In this document: piece by piece, positions 1 through 12,002 of the stretch
Numbering within the stretch: position 1 is the stretch's first letter
How the letters are laid out: each line of letters begins with the position of its first letter
Origin: Epiperipatus broadwayi
Lineage: Eukaryota > Onychophora > Udeonychophora > Euonychophora > Peripatidae
Assembly (NCBI GenBank): GCA_028023455.1
Contig: JAQFVV010012397.1
Location: 3,403,501-3,467,500 of the forward strand
Direction of reading: 5' to 3'
Length of the DNA: 64,000 bases
Notes under the pieces: model-generated
Told to the model about the DNA's origin: nothing
Databases searched by the model: none
What the model saw: the letters and a program-made list of their open reading frames with translations, nothing else
Made by a program: the position numbers and the translations under genes

Positions 1-369
1 CCTCTCCATAGTGTAAATTACATTGTATTACATCGTATTTTATGACAGTGCATTGAGACATATCAGATATTCCCAGATTAACTTGGGTTTTTTATCTTTC
101 TGCAATGAATAAATATATATCCATTTCATTACTAATATTGAGCAGTTAAGTCAATTCATTATGAGTGCCTGTATGAAAAAAATTCTGAACTTGCTTTGAA
201 AATTTGTAATTACCTGAATAAATTTTCAAATCTTATGACAGGCAAATGCACTAATTACTACTTCATAAATTCTTGAAAAATATACTGGATAAAGTCAAAG
301 CAAATTTTTGGGGATAGATATTGCCTTTTTTTTAGTATATTAATACAATGAACATTGTTTTGACGGCAG

Positions 370-1010
370 ATTGTATTTATAATATAACAGGACGATCCTT
401 TTTAGGACTCGAAGAAGTCGCATCTAACTATAGTCGGACTTTGAGTTTTCTTATAGAATGCCATGGATGATGTGATTTAAAATATAATCCAATCCACTCC
501 TCTATTAATAACCTTGTTACTCTCGGAATTCGAGCTCAGAGTAGAAATCGCAATTGACTCTCTTCAGGCATTTCCACAAATATCCCATAGTAATGATAAA
601 TTTAGTTTAAGCTATATATAACTTTTTTATAAATATTAAATCACTAAGTTGATTCAATATATATATATGCGTGAGTATGTATATTTATAATTATTGGTTT
701 TATAAAATGACTAAATAAAATAAACAAACGAGACCTGTTTAATTTTAAAATCAAGTTCAACACATTTTAATCCATAATAGAAACAAAAATATTATCACAT
801 AAATAATATAAATATTAAAATTTAGAATTATAATCTGTGCTTATATATACAATAATAAACTATTTAACATTAAAAAAAAACATAATGTAATTATTTACAT
901 ATATATAATTTAAAATCATGTGTACAATAAATAATACCACAATACATTATAAATTTACATATTGTGTCATTAAAATGATTCAGTGTGTGTTATATGTCTA
1001 TATAAGATAA
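370..1010. repeat. Dispersed AT-rich repeat, copy 1
   Basis: Diverged match in the same orientation to 23740-24405. Shared blocks include the segment around GTCGCATCTAACTATAGTCG, TATAGAATGCCATGGATGATG, and TTCGAGCTCAGAGTAGAAAT, followed by a shared AT-rich tail. The class is unknown. DNA before it (1-369) shows nothing I can name. Confidence 0.6.
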
Positions 1011-4000
1011 CATCCATTCACACTAGATTAATAATAGAATGTATTCTGATATTAGTTATGTTATTGTTTAAAAAGAAATTATGATAATTGTCAGGTAAGA
1101 TTCAATTTGGAATATAATAAAACTTACTTCCGAATTGAAATAATTTAAAAACTTTTACCTTAGTCAGCCATCACTTTCATCAGAGCATATATCAAAATAT
1201 CAACATCTAAATTTTATTAAATAAATAAAAATAAAATGTTCATCTTATCAGTCCTCCACTTATTCTGTTAAAATCAATTTAATATATGAAATAATTTCTC
1301 CACGTAAATATAGTTATCCACAAAGGAAATAAAGTAAAGTACACAATGAAGTAATCCAAGACGAGAAAGAATAATGGTTGTATATCCCTCCTTAGACGAA
1401 ATAAAATGACGATGAATGTTGAAAGATAAAGTTCATTGATCATCCTTTGAAGAGGTAATCCAAATATTCATTCTTTTAAATATTTGCGTAGTAAAATATT
1501 TAAAATCTTCTTCAATATATACTCCATTATTAAGGCAACTTTTTAAACGGGAATTATGACGATTATACCCTAGGCATTAATTAGGAATAAATTTACATGT
1601 TCAGGTTTAAAACATCAGCAGAAATCCTTGGCATAAATTGTCTAGCCACAGAACATCTTTATAAATTTTTGTTTTCTTAAACATATATTTTGAAAACTCA
1701 TTTCGAAGTCGTTGATTTCTCTTATAACCATGTCAATTTCAATGATTATTTTTTTATAGTTCTTTATAATATTAAAAGTAAGTAAATTAATTACTTGAAG
1801 ACAGTAATTAAAATAGTGAATCTTCTTTTTTTCTTAAATGTGTTCTAAATTCGAACACATTTAAATTTACAGACGTAGTTATTGCCTTGATAACTAAATA
1901 GAAGATTATTGTTATAACAATATTAGTTCGTTTTTATACTGGATTAATTTCTGCAAGCATATCACATAATCATGCTCATGCTCTCTATTGTTTAAAATAT
2001 ACAATTTGTAATGAACCCCAAATGTTTATTTCCTTTGTTTTAACTGATAAAATGCAATGATGACTTACGGCTTTGTCAATGTCAAGTTTTGGTTAATAAA
2101 AAAATACTATTAGTTAGAAACATTTATTTATGTGCGTGTATAAACAAATTAGAATAATTCATTTTTAGAATTATTCTTTTAATACTAACTAGTTTATGTA
2201 TATAGCTGATATATGAAAAACTTAAGATAGGTGTATGTTATTTATATCTATTGATTCGATATAGGCACAGTTAAATTCACAAAGAAACACAAATTGTTTT
2301 AGGTGAGGCTCATATGGTACTCTCACAATAAGTATTTAAGAATGATTATATATATTAAATGCATAACAAAGCTGCATTGCAATAAACTATTTGCTGTGAT
2401 ATTATATGTATATTATTCTATTCCATTGTTAGAGGAAATTTGATTGCAAGATATTTATCAATATATTTGATGTTCCAATTATAAATTATGGGAAGATTCT
2501 TGCATAGTGTTACTCATGTTTTGCAGTAGTCATTGTAATTTTCTATAATGGATTTTCTGCGAATTATTCACAATCAATAATTCAGTTGCTATAATAAGCA
2601 TTTTCTTAGATTATATGTTTATTCTTAATATTTTATAAATTCTTTTGATGTTTAACATAGTTTTTCCAATGTTTTTTAACTGTATTTTATAATATACAAG
2701 CCCTGATATCTCTTTCTAATTAAATTTTTATTACTTTCACCTCAAATAGTTAATATTTAAAGTGATCAAACATATGTAATTGTTAAGGTAACAATATTTG
2801 AAGGAAATTTTATTGACATCAAGTAAATCAAAATTGGATTGAATGTTTGAATTATTACAAAGAATAAAACAATCAAACAGAAGAGATATGATACAGCTTT
2901 ATACTAGTTTTTTGTTAAAGAGTCATACTTGGGGATTAATATAATGAGCAAGCATACAATCTCCATGCAAATAATAGTGTCAAAAGTTATTAGATATTGG
3001 GCATATAAACAATAATTGTCATACATTTAATTATATTATTAGAAGGCAATGTACATTCATTAAATTTTTTTAAGTATGCTTTTTATTATATTAGGGAAAA
3101 TTCATCATCAATAATGTATCTTTAGACTTCTTGAAATGTTGTCAACTCTTGAATTAATCAGATAAATATAGCACCACCAACATATTCTAAAGATAATTTT
3201 TCACATTCAAATATTGGTGTATGATCATAATAATACTTTATTATTTTTTTAAAACAAATTCAGCAACAACCCTTAGTTTGAGGCACATTTTACTGTTTAG
3301 AAACTTGGATCATTTTGATGAAAGAGTTAAATTTATTTTGAAATTTTGAATAAAACTCTGTTTGTTCAGCATTGCATATTGGTTGAATCTTAAAAATTGA
3401 TTGGATAACTTTATTATTGGTCAACTTTAAAGATCTGATAATGCTAGCATGACTTAGCACAATAATTAGAGTGATATAGGATTAAAGATTTATAGATCAA
3501 TTTTCAAATGAGGAAAGTAAAGAATCCCAAATAGTTCAGTTGAATGAAACTATTGCGATTAGCTTGTCACTTCGATACTCAAAAAAGTTGTTTGACTTTT
3601 TAACAGCTGAACATGCAATTACTATTATTATTTAATAGGATTAAAACTTATAACATTATAAATATTTAGTAAATCTTTGCTAGTTTTACATAGAATTAAA
3701 CAGCCAATGTGAACCTAAAAAATAATATATTGTAATAGTCAGCTTGAGGATCTTATTCACTGGAGGGCACTACGAGATTCACAGTGTAGAATTTCTGATT
3801 TTGAAGTGTACGTAATACACTTATGGTGCTAACTAACATTAATATACATTCTGACATTTTACATATTTGAATATTAGAAATTTAATGTTTATTAGGAAAA
3901 ATATATCACCAACAATCTTTGTTAGATTCCTTACTAGCATCTTTATTTTATGTTCTTTAGATCTGGGGGAACTTTGAGGCTTCATGAATTTTGCTATAAT

Positions 4001-4074
4001 ATAGTGATCTTTCATTAATTTGTCTACAGTGGCATAATATTATATGTATATGATCTAGATAAGATGGATAATGA
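1011..4074. other. AT-rich DNA without recognised features
   Basis: No coding-like frame, RNA gene or clear repeat was recognised. Homopolymer T runs and short TA tracts are common throughout. Confidence 0.5.
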
Positions 4075-4203
4075 AATAAATTTTGGGTTACAAAATAAAT
4101 AGATAATAAATATTTTGTTTCAAATCATTTGTAAAACCAAATAAATTTTGGGTTACAAAATAAATAGATAATAAATATTTTGTTACAAATCAATTGTAAA
4201 AAC
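4075..4203. repeat. Two-copy tandem repeat, 65-bp unit
   Basis: A 65-bp unit containing AATAAATTTTGGGTTACAAA occurs twice in direct succession (4075-4139, 4140-4203) with very few differences, so the duplication is recent. Confidence 0.9.
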
Positions 4204-4206
4204 ATT

Positions 4207-5850
4207 AAAATATCACATAATCACCATTTCATAAGAGTACAAATTCTCCATATAGTAGTGCTACCATGTGCAAGTCTTTGTAATTAATCGATGCAGGAAA
4301 TTGCCTACTTATCCATCATTCCTAGACTAGTTTATAGCTTGTGGCTTTCATCAGTGAGGAGCCTTGGATTTGAAAACACTGCACTTAGATCTTAGGATCT
4401 AATCCAACCCTCAAGAAGCCACCTTTTATCTGTTTGGTTAACTATAAAGCTAGGAGCCCAAGATGATAATACCTTAATGTGTCCAACTCAAGCTCATTCA
4501 CTTGTAGTCATATAGATCTGAACTCAGTTCAGCATCTATACATTTTGGTATCTTTAATTTTTCAAAAGTCACATTCACTCTTATCCTAGGAGCATTCACT
4601 ATTATCCTAGGGGCAGGATAGGTATAGAAACCTGAAAACATCACATGATCATCATTTTATATGCTTACACATGCTGTTAATAAGAGCCAAACTCGCCATA
4701 CTGTACTGCCATCAAGTGCAAGCCTTCATAATCAATGGATGCATGAAGGTTTGTGCATAAAATCCTTATCTTGTGCCTACTCATTCATCAGTGAGGAATC
4801 TTGGATTTGAGAGCACTACATTCACTGCTTTTCATTGATGAAAGCCACAAGCTAGAAACTAAACTGGGGATATTGGATGAGTTTGCACTAGATAGGGATT
4901 TTATGCACAAACTTTCCTGCATTCATTGATTATGAAGGCTTGCAATTGGTGACACTATTGTAAGGAGAGTTTTGTACTATTGTCAGCAGCATGTGTAAAC
5001 ATATGAATTGGTGATCATGTAATGTTTTGATGAATTTATATTTATTCTGCCCATAGGATAATAGTGACTGTGGTTTTTGAAAAACCAAAGACATTTGTGT
5101 TCAGATCTATATGACTATACAAGTGAATGAGTTTGGGTTGGAAACATTATGATTTTTTTCATCTTGGGCTCCTAGCTTTATAATTAACCAAATAGGTAAA
5201 AGGTGGCTGCTGGAGGATTGTATTAGATCCTAAGATCTAAGTGCAGTGCTCTCAAATCCAAGGCTCCTGAGACATTGAATGAGTAGGCACTAGATAGGCA
5301 TTTTATGCACAAACCTTTATGCATCCATTGATTATGAAAGCTTATACTTGGTAGCATTATTGTATGGAGAGTTTGGTATTCTTATTAACAGCATGTGTAA
5401 TCATATGAAATGATGATGTGATATTTTGGTGGTTTTATAACTATGCTCCCCATAGGATAATAGTGACAGGTTTTTAAAAAACCAAAGACTTCAAAATGTA
5501 TAGATGCTGAACTGAGTTTAGGTCTATATGACTATTACAAACAAATGAGCTTGGGTTGGAACCATTATAGTGTTTTCATCTTGGGCTCCTATCTTTATAG
5601 TTAAACAAATAGATAAAAGGTGGCTGCTGGAGGGGTGCATTAGATCTTAAGATCTAGGTGCAATGCTCTCAAATCCAAGGCTCTTCACTGATAATAGCTA
5701 CTAGCTAGAAACTAGTTTGAGAATGTTGGATGAATAGGAACTAGATAGGGATTTTATATACAAACCTTCCTTCATCCATTGATTAAGAAGACTTGCATTT
5801 GGTGGCACTACTGTATTGAGAGTTTGGTACTTTTATCAAATCAATTATTA
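4207..5850. repeat. Cluster of direct and inverted copies of one repeat
   Basis: A module of roughly 425 bp lies in + orientation at 4207-4630 and, shortened, at 4630-4830. It is then inverted at about 4831-5265, 5265-5690 and 5690-5850. Marker blocks are TAGGAGCCCAAGATGATAAT (+) against ATCTTGGGCTCCTAGCTTTA (inverted) and CAAGCCTTCATAATCAATGG against ATTATGAAGGCTTGCAATTG. The arrangement is head-to-head, so the middle of the cluster can fold into a large hairpin. No coding frame. A transposable-element origin is inferred only from the multiple copies. Confidence 0.8.
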
Positions 5851-7037
5851 TGATAATCCAAAATTTAACATAAATTAATGTTTGAGGGAAGTTTTATAAT
5901 TAACTTCTATAATTTAACACTCATGACATTTATAGAATAAATAAAAGTGGTATATCAATATGCAATAAATCAAGTGCGTGACATAGTATACCCACTTATA
6001 TGTATTATTATTTCATCTATTTATTATGGATCATATAATAATAGTTTATATCACTAGTAGAATTAGTTTTATATAAATAGGTTTTACATATCAAAATGAT
6101 GTATGGTATGTTTGCATAAATATTACCCCATGACTTAATATTATAATATGCATACGTAACATGAATTTTGGTTATGCATCTTCAGTAATTATCTACACAA
6201 ATATTATTGTCTTTTATTCATTATCTTAGTATGTGTTTAATTCATTATCTCAGTATGTGTTTAATAAGAAAACTTGGAAATATCATTTTATACATAAATA
6301 ATTAAGGCCCAAACATTAATGTTAAATAGGAATATTTTAAAATATATATAATTAAGACGCATAAATTATCATTAAATAGCATAAAAATCATTCTTAAATA
6401 CTCTATAAATAAACTTCATAGTCACATATTGAAATATTTTATTTGTTTTAACAATATATAAATAATATCTATTGTATAATATACTGTAATGTCCACAGTA
6501 GTAGACTAAACTCATAAAAAAAAAGACAAGCTGAAATAATAGGCTAAATACCTGATATTTAATTTTATGTGCAGACATACATATAAATGCACACACACTT
6601 GAAGTTTGTTTAATAAGCACTAAACCAAGATAATGTTGAAATAAAATAAATGCTCCTTTTTTTTTAATGAAAAAGAAAAGCTTAATCTTAGAAACGTCTT
6701 ATATATATGTATACCAATTATGACTTGTTTGTTGATATGTAGACGTCATGATAGCAGACAGTAATTTAATTGATGTGGTGATGATCTGAGATCAAGTCAG
6801 TATCTAAGCAACCAAGTGTTGGAAAGTGAGAATAGAATTTTACTACATAAAATTATTACATAATTTTATTCTATAACATCAACAACAACCATTAATTCGC
6901 ATAACAATGGGCATCTACAGTGATACCAAAGGAAGGTGAAAATATGAGTTTGCTAAACAATGGAAATGTGGTTGAGTATAAAATCAAACCCAAGTCATTT
7001 CCATTCTCTTTCACATTTTATCAAATGTTATAACAAA
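5851..7037. other. AT-rich DNA without recognised features
   Basis: Nothing identifiable. A small direct duplication of about 20 bp (TTCATTATCT.AGTATGTGTT) occurs at 6218-6263. Confidence 0.4.
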
Positions 7038-8899
7038 TGACGATGTATTCAAAGATATTATCTATTTTGCATAGAAATTTTCAAGTGCTGAAAATTGAAA
7101 CAGATTGTTATCAATGTTTGAAACGGTAAAAATCAATAAACTTTAGCAGCATAATCAAAGAATTCAATTCTATATTGACAATCAAAGACAGAAAACTACG
7201 CAATCGAAGACAGAAAACTGCTCAATCAAAAAACAAAAAAAGGGAACATTATATAGCCAGCACATACTGACAAGTGATGATATAAAACTTTCCTTCATGT
7301 AAAATAACTCAATACCAATTAAAAGCTGAAGAAAATTTAAATCTTTTTTTTTTTTTTAATTAACAAAGAATGTGTATTGGTTAGACAAACATGCTATAGG
7401 GCCATTTTTTTAAAAATGAACAATGTGTATTGGTTAGACAAATATGCTGTAGGGCTGGGGTGCTGTAGCAATTTGCAAAGAGCACGATGCTGGAACTCGT
7501 TTGTATAAATAATGCCTAGAAAAACATATAATCGGAAGTGTCTAAATGGATTTCAAAAGGAGAATGACACTGTCATCTGAAATGGAAACGACCTTGTCCA
7601 AGCATTACCGGAGAATCTGGAGATCGATGGAGGAGTCATCAGAACAGATTGTATCTATAAAGACATTGTTGTTTGAAATATAAACTTTAATTAGGGAGAT
7701 TTGAACAAAGTCAAAATTATCATGTATTTTTTTTTTTTACTTTATACGTTTGTAGAAATCTGCTCCTATTTTCCAACACTTGGAAGTTTCATCATAGTTA
7801 CAATCGGGAGAGTTGATTCCATAAGAAGCAACGTTGTGCGGGGGTGAAGGTTTATTAAGCTAGAAAATGTTTTTGTCCCTTTTGTTTGTAAATAAAATTT
7901 AGGTTGATTCCCTGCATAATGACTTGACTTTCAATTATTGTCATCATTATCTAGTATGGAATGAGGTAAGGATTTTTGATGCTCTTTTATATTAATTTGC
8001 AATTATTAGGACAGGACAGAATTTACGTTATATGTTTATTTGCTTATATTCAACTAACATTTGTTACATTTAGTTTATTTTGGTCTGAATCATTAACGTT
8101 CTTTTATGGATGTTTTTTCTATCACCATTAGAAACTTGTATGTAGGGGGGTGTCCCAAAGAAGATTTTTTTCAGCAGAAATTGGATCATGGAGCTACTGG
8201 ACACATTGAAATGAAATCTTGTAAATAGTTAATTAGCTTCGTGATTGTTATGATGCTGAAAAAATATTTTTTTATTTTATTTATGTATTTTAGTCAATCT
8301 CATTGATTTTATAGAGACTGTCTTAATGCATATCTACCAGGCACATGGGTTGGTAATGAATATTGAAATGGTAGAGATGCGTATGGGACACATATAAGCA
8401 CATCTTTTGTTATGTGAATAGAAATTCAAATTTTATCTATTATTAATAAAATTTGTTAACGTTTTTTAAATCAAATTGGCCTCTGGTTTATCAGACTCAT
8501 TCATACACTTGCTCATTAATTTAATTGATTAAATATATAGATGCACACACACACAGATTATTATAACCCATAGCACTGAAGCAGGGTTGGATATATTTTA
8601 GGTCATGAAAACTGAGTTGCTACATAAAGTAAATTCACCCCTGAGGAGAGTCAAAGGCAATATTCTCCCCTGTTCAAATACTGAGACGTAATGGAATCCA
8701 AAAGAATGGTGAGGTATGGATGAACTAGCTAAATTATATCTAGATTTAATGAGTAAACCAAGATCTAGCCCATTGGAGATGGATATGATCATTAATTAGT
8801 TACTTTATCGTACCAGGAACAGCATCCTACTAAAAGCCCCTAGGTCCAACCGTAGTTAGATGCATTCCCCTTTTTTTGGTGAAAACCTGAAACTTTACA
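7038..8899 (+). repeat. LTR-like direct repeat, copy 1 (1.86 kb)
   Basis: Same-orientation match to 10114-12002 across almost the whole length. The right boundary is sharp: both copies end in TTACA and then diverge. Inside are a TATA-like GTATAAATAATGCC near 7500 and an AATAAA signal near 7890, consistent with promoter and polyadenylation signals of an LTR. The left boundary is vague, the start at a TG is inferred, and no target-site duplication was found. The alternative is a plain segmental duplication. A 45-codon frame at 7546-7683 has a counterpart in copy 2 but evolves like noncoding DNA. Confidence 0.6.
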
Positions 8900-8902
8900 T
8901 CT

Positions 8903-8920
8903 TGGCACCATCGACTTAGG
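8903..8920 (+). promoter_or_regulatory. Possible primer-binding site (TGG...)
   Basis: Three bases after the shared TTACA end of copy 1 comes TGGCACCATCGACTTAGG. A TGG just inside the 5' LTR, pairing with the CCA end of a tRNA, is the expected form of a reverse-transcription primer site. I did not identify the tRNA. Only position and the TGG support it. Confidence 0.4.
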
Positions 8921-9605
8921 GGCTCAGTGTTACATCATAGTTTCTAGGGAAGTCCAGCCAATGGATTGATAAATCAAAAAAAAAATAAATTTTTTTTTTC
9001 CGGAATTTGCCCTACTCTGAAACTCTACATGTCTACAACTCTGACGAATTTGATGAATTTATATAGGTAACAACAAATTGATGCATCCAACCATAAAGAG
9101 TGATACATTTCACGAAATATTAAATATAAGTAATTGATGAGGGGGAGATGATAAGCGGAGACCATAAATAATTAATTGTCCAATAAAAACAAGCTAAAAT
9201 AGTTGAGATAGGCATATAAAATGTGGACTAAACAAAAATTAGGCATTAAAAAAAAAAATATCTATATCAATAAAAATAAAAACCAGGAATGAGTTAAGTA
9301 AACACTAAATGACAAGGGGACTGCAATAGATCCTATGACATATATATATTAATATTCAAAATGAAAAAAGTGACTTTATAATTGGAGGATAATTTTTTTT
9401 ATTTAATCATACGTAGAAGTGGATGACAACTATCTAATAAAAAATGAGTCGTGTTGAAGAATCAAATAGTGTTAATGAGAGTGAGATGTGAAGATGATTC
9501 TACTAATGTTGGGGAAGGTTCTTTACAGTTTCAATCACCTGAGGGGTCTATCACCGAGATTGATCACCCTCTACAGACACAGCCCTAGATCAGATATTCC
9601 CATAA

Positions 9606-10109
9606 GTGCAAGGAACATTTGGTGAGGAAATGATTCAGGTATCTGAAGCTGGAGTAGTACAGATTGCGGAAGGCAAAATGACTGAAACATGTTCCAGGCG
9701 GTCTTTGGTTATGAAAGAAGAGATAAACAAGATGATCATAAGCAACATGAAAGAAGAAATGAACAAGATGAACAGTTATATGGAAGCATGATTGAGAGAA
9801 GATATAAACAGTATGAAGGAAGATATGAACAGTAATAATAGTAACATGGATTCAAAGCTGAATGATATGAACAATAACATGAGTAGTATGGAGATAAGAT
9901 TGAAGAGTGAAATGGGTAATAAGATGATCAATCCAGAAGAATGACTAAGAGGAAATATAAATAGTGTTAGGGTGGATATAAAGGAAGAAGTAAGAGATAT
10001 TGAGACTAGGTTGTCCTTTGAGATGGAACACCTGTCAATAAATTTGAATAGTGTGCAAAAAGTCAACTTGGAGATGAAGCTAGCTCTTGGCAACCTTATC
10101 GAACATTAA
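9606..10109 (+). pseudogene. Decayed gag-like coiled-coil frame
   Basis: One frame stays open from 9606 to 10109 apart from stops at 9789 and 9942. It has no ATG start; a TAA lies directly upstream. The translation is rich in Met, Asn, Glu and Lys with a repeating pattern (EEMNKM, EDINSM, EDMNSN, NDMNNN, EVRDIETRL), which predicts a long coiled coil. It sits immediately before the second long direct repeat, the place for the internal region of an LTR element. Gag identity is inference from position and composition; no zinc knuckle, protease or polymerase is present in the 1.2 kb between the repeats. Confidence 0.5.
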
Positions 10110-10113
10110 TAAA

Positions 10114-12002
10114 ATGGATGATGCATTTGAAGATATTATTTTTTCTTCGTAGGATTTTCAAGTGCTGAAAATTGAAACAGATTGTTATTAATGTTTGAAA
10201 ATTTAAAATCAATAAATTTTAGCAGCATAATCAAAGGATTAAATTAATTCTATTATGTCAATCGAAGACAGAAAACTGTTCAATCAAAAACAAAAAAAAA
10301 AGGGAACATTATGTAGCCAGCGCATACTGATAAGCAATGATATAAAACTTTTCCTTTTAGTAAACTCACTCAAACTAATCATAAGCTGAAGAAAATTTCA
10401 ATCTTTTTTTTAAATTAACAAATAATGTGTATTGGCTAGACAAACACACCATAGGGTCAGGGCCGGCGTGCTGTCTTAATTACCAGAGAGCATGATGCTG
10501 TAACTTGTTTGTATAAATAATGCCCAGAAAAACACCTAACCTGATTGGCTAGACAAACACGCCATAGGGCCAGGGCCGGGGTGCTGTCTTAATTGCCAGA
10601 GAGCGCGATGCTGTAACTTGTTTGTATAAATAATGCCCAGAAAAACACCTAACCTTAAGTGACCGAATGGATCTCAAAAGGAGAGTAACATCTGAAATGG
10701 AAACAATCTTATCCAAGCATTACCGGAGAATCTGGGGAACGATGGAGGAGTCATCAGAATGGACTGTATCCATAAAGACATTGATGTTTAAACTATAAAC
10801 TTTAATTAAGGAGATTTGATCAAAGTCAAAATTATCATGTATTTTTTTACTTTATATGTTTGTAGAATTCTGCTCTTATTATTCCAACACTTGGAAATTT
10901 CAGCGCGGTTACAATTGGGAGAGTTCATAAGAAGCAACATCATGCAGGGGTGAAGGTTTATTAAGCTAGGAAGTGTTTTTTTATTTTTTTGTTTATAAAT
11001 AAAATTTAGGTTGATTCTCTCCATAGTGTCTTGACTTTTAATCATCATCATATAGTATGGAACGAGGTAAGGATTACAATTATTTCCACATTAATTTGCA
11101 ATCACTAGGACAGGACAGAATTTACTTTATATGTTTATGTTCAACTAACAATTGTTACATTTAGTTTATTTCGGTGTGAATGATTAATGTTCTGTATGGA
11201 TGTCTTTTCTTCTATCAACATTAGAAACTTGTATGTAGGTGGGAGGGCTCCAAAGAAGATCTCTTCAGCAGAAATTGGGTCATGGAGCTACTGGACATAT
11301 TGAAATTAAATCTTGTAAATAGTTAGTTAGCTTTGGATCATTATGACGATGAAACAATATTTATTATTTTATTTTATTTATGTATTTTAGTGATTTTATA
11401 AATAGAGAGTGTCTTAATGCTTATCTAGCAGGGACATGGGCTGGTATTGAATAATTTAAGTATTGAAATGGTAGAGATGCATATGGGACACTTATAAGCA
11501 TATCTTTTGTTATGTGAATAGAAATTCAATTTTTATCTGTTATTAATAAAATTTGTTAACTAGTTTTAAATCAAATTGGGCCTCTGGTTTATCAGATTCC
11601 TTCATACACTTGCTCATTAATTTAATTGATTAAATACATAGATACACACACATAAGATTATTATAACTCATAACACTGAAGTAGAGCTGGATATATTTTA
11701 GGTCAAGAAAACTGAGTTGCTACATAATGTAAATTTACCCCTGAAGAGAGCCAAAGACAATATTCTCCCTGGGTTCGCCTACTGAGGCATAATGGAATCC
11801 GAAAGAGGGGTGAGGTATGGTAGAATTAATCTAAATTATATCTAGATTTAATGAGTAAACCAAGAGCTATCCCATTGGAGGTGGATATGATCATTGGTTA
11901 GTTATTTTATCATGCCAGGCATAGCATACTACCCGAAGAGCCTAGGTCCAACCGTGGTTAGATGCGTTTCCCCTCTTCTGGTGGAAAACCTGGACCATTA
12001 CA
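10114..12002 (+). repeat. LTR-like direct repeat, copy 2 (1.89 kb)
   Basis: Second copy of the 7038-8899 repeat. It shares the TATA-like and AATAAA elements and ends in the same TTACA. It differs by an internal duplication (10432-10657). A 43-codon frame at 10667-10798 corresponds to the 45-codon frame of copy 1. No purine tract was recognised just before it, which weakens the LTR reading. Confidence 0.6.
10432..10657. repeat. 113-bp tandem duplication in LTR-like copy 2
   Basis: The unit starting TTGGCTAGACAAACAC and ending AAAAACACCTAACC occurs twice with a 113-bp period. Copy 1 of the long repeat has the unit once, preceded by a separate short duplication at 7377 and 7429. The unit includes the TATA-like sequence, so copy 2 carries two of them. 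Confidence 0.88.

Noticed and set aside
6372-6620. 82-codon - strand open frame
   Set aside because: Ile/Phe/Tyr/Lys composition expected from AT-rich DNA; no motif, no ATG context, no neighbouring exons.
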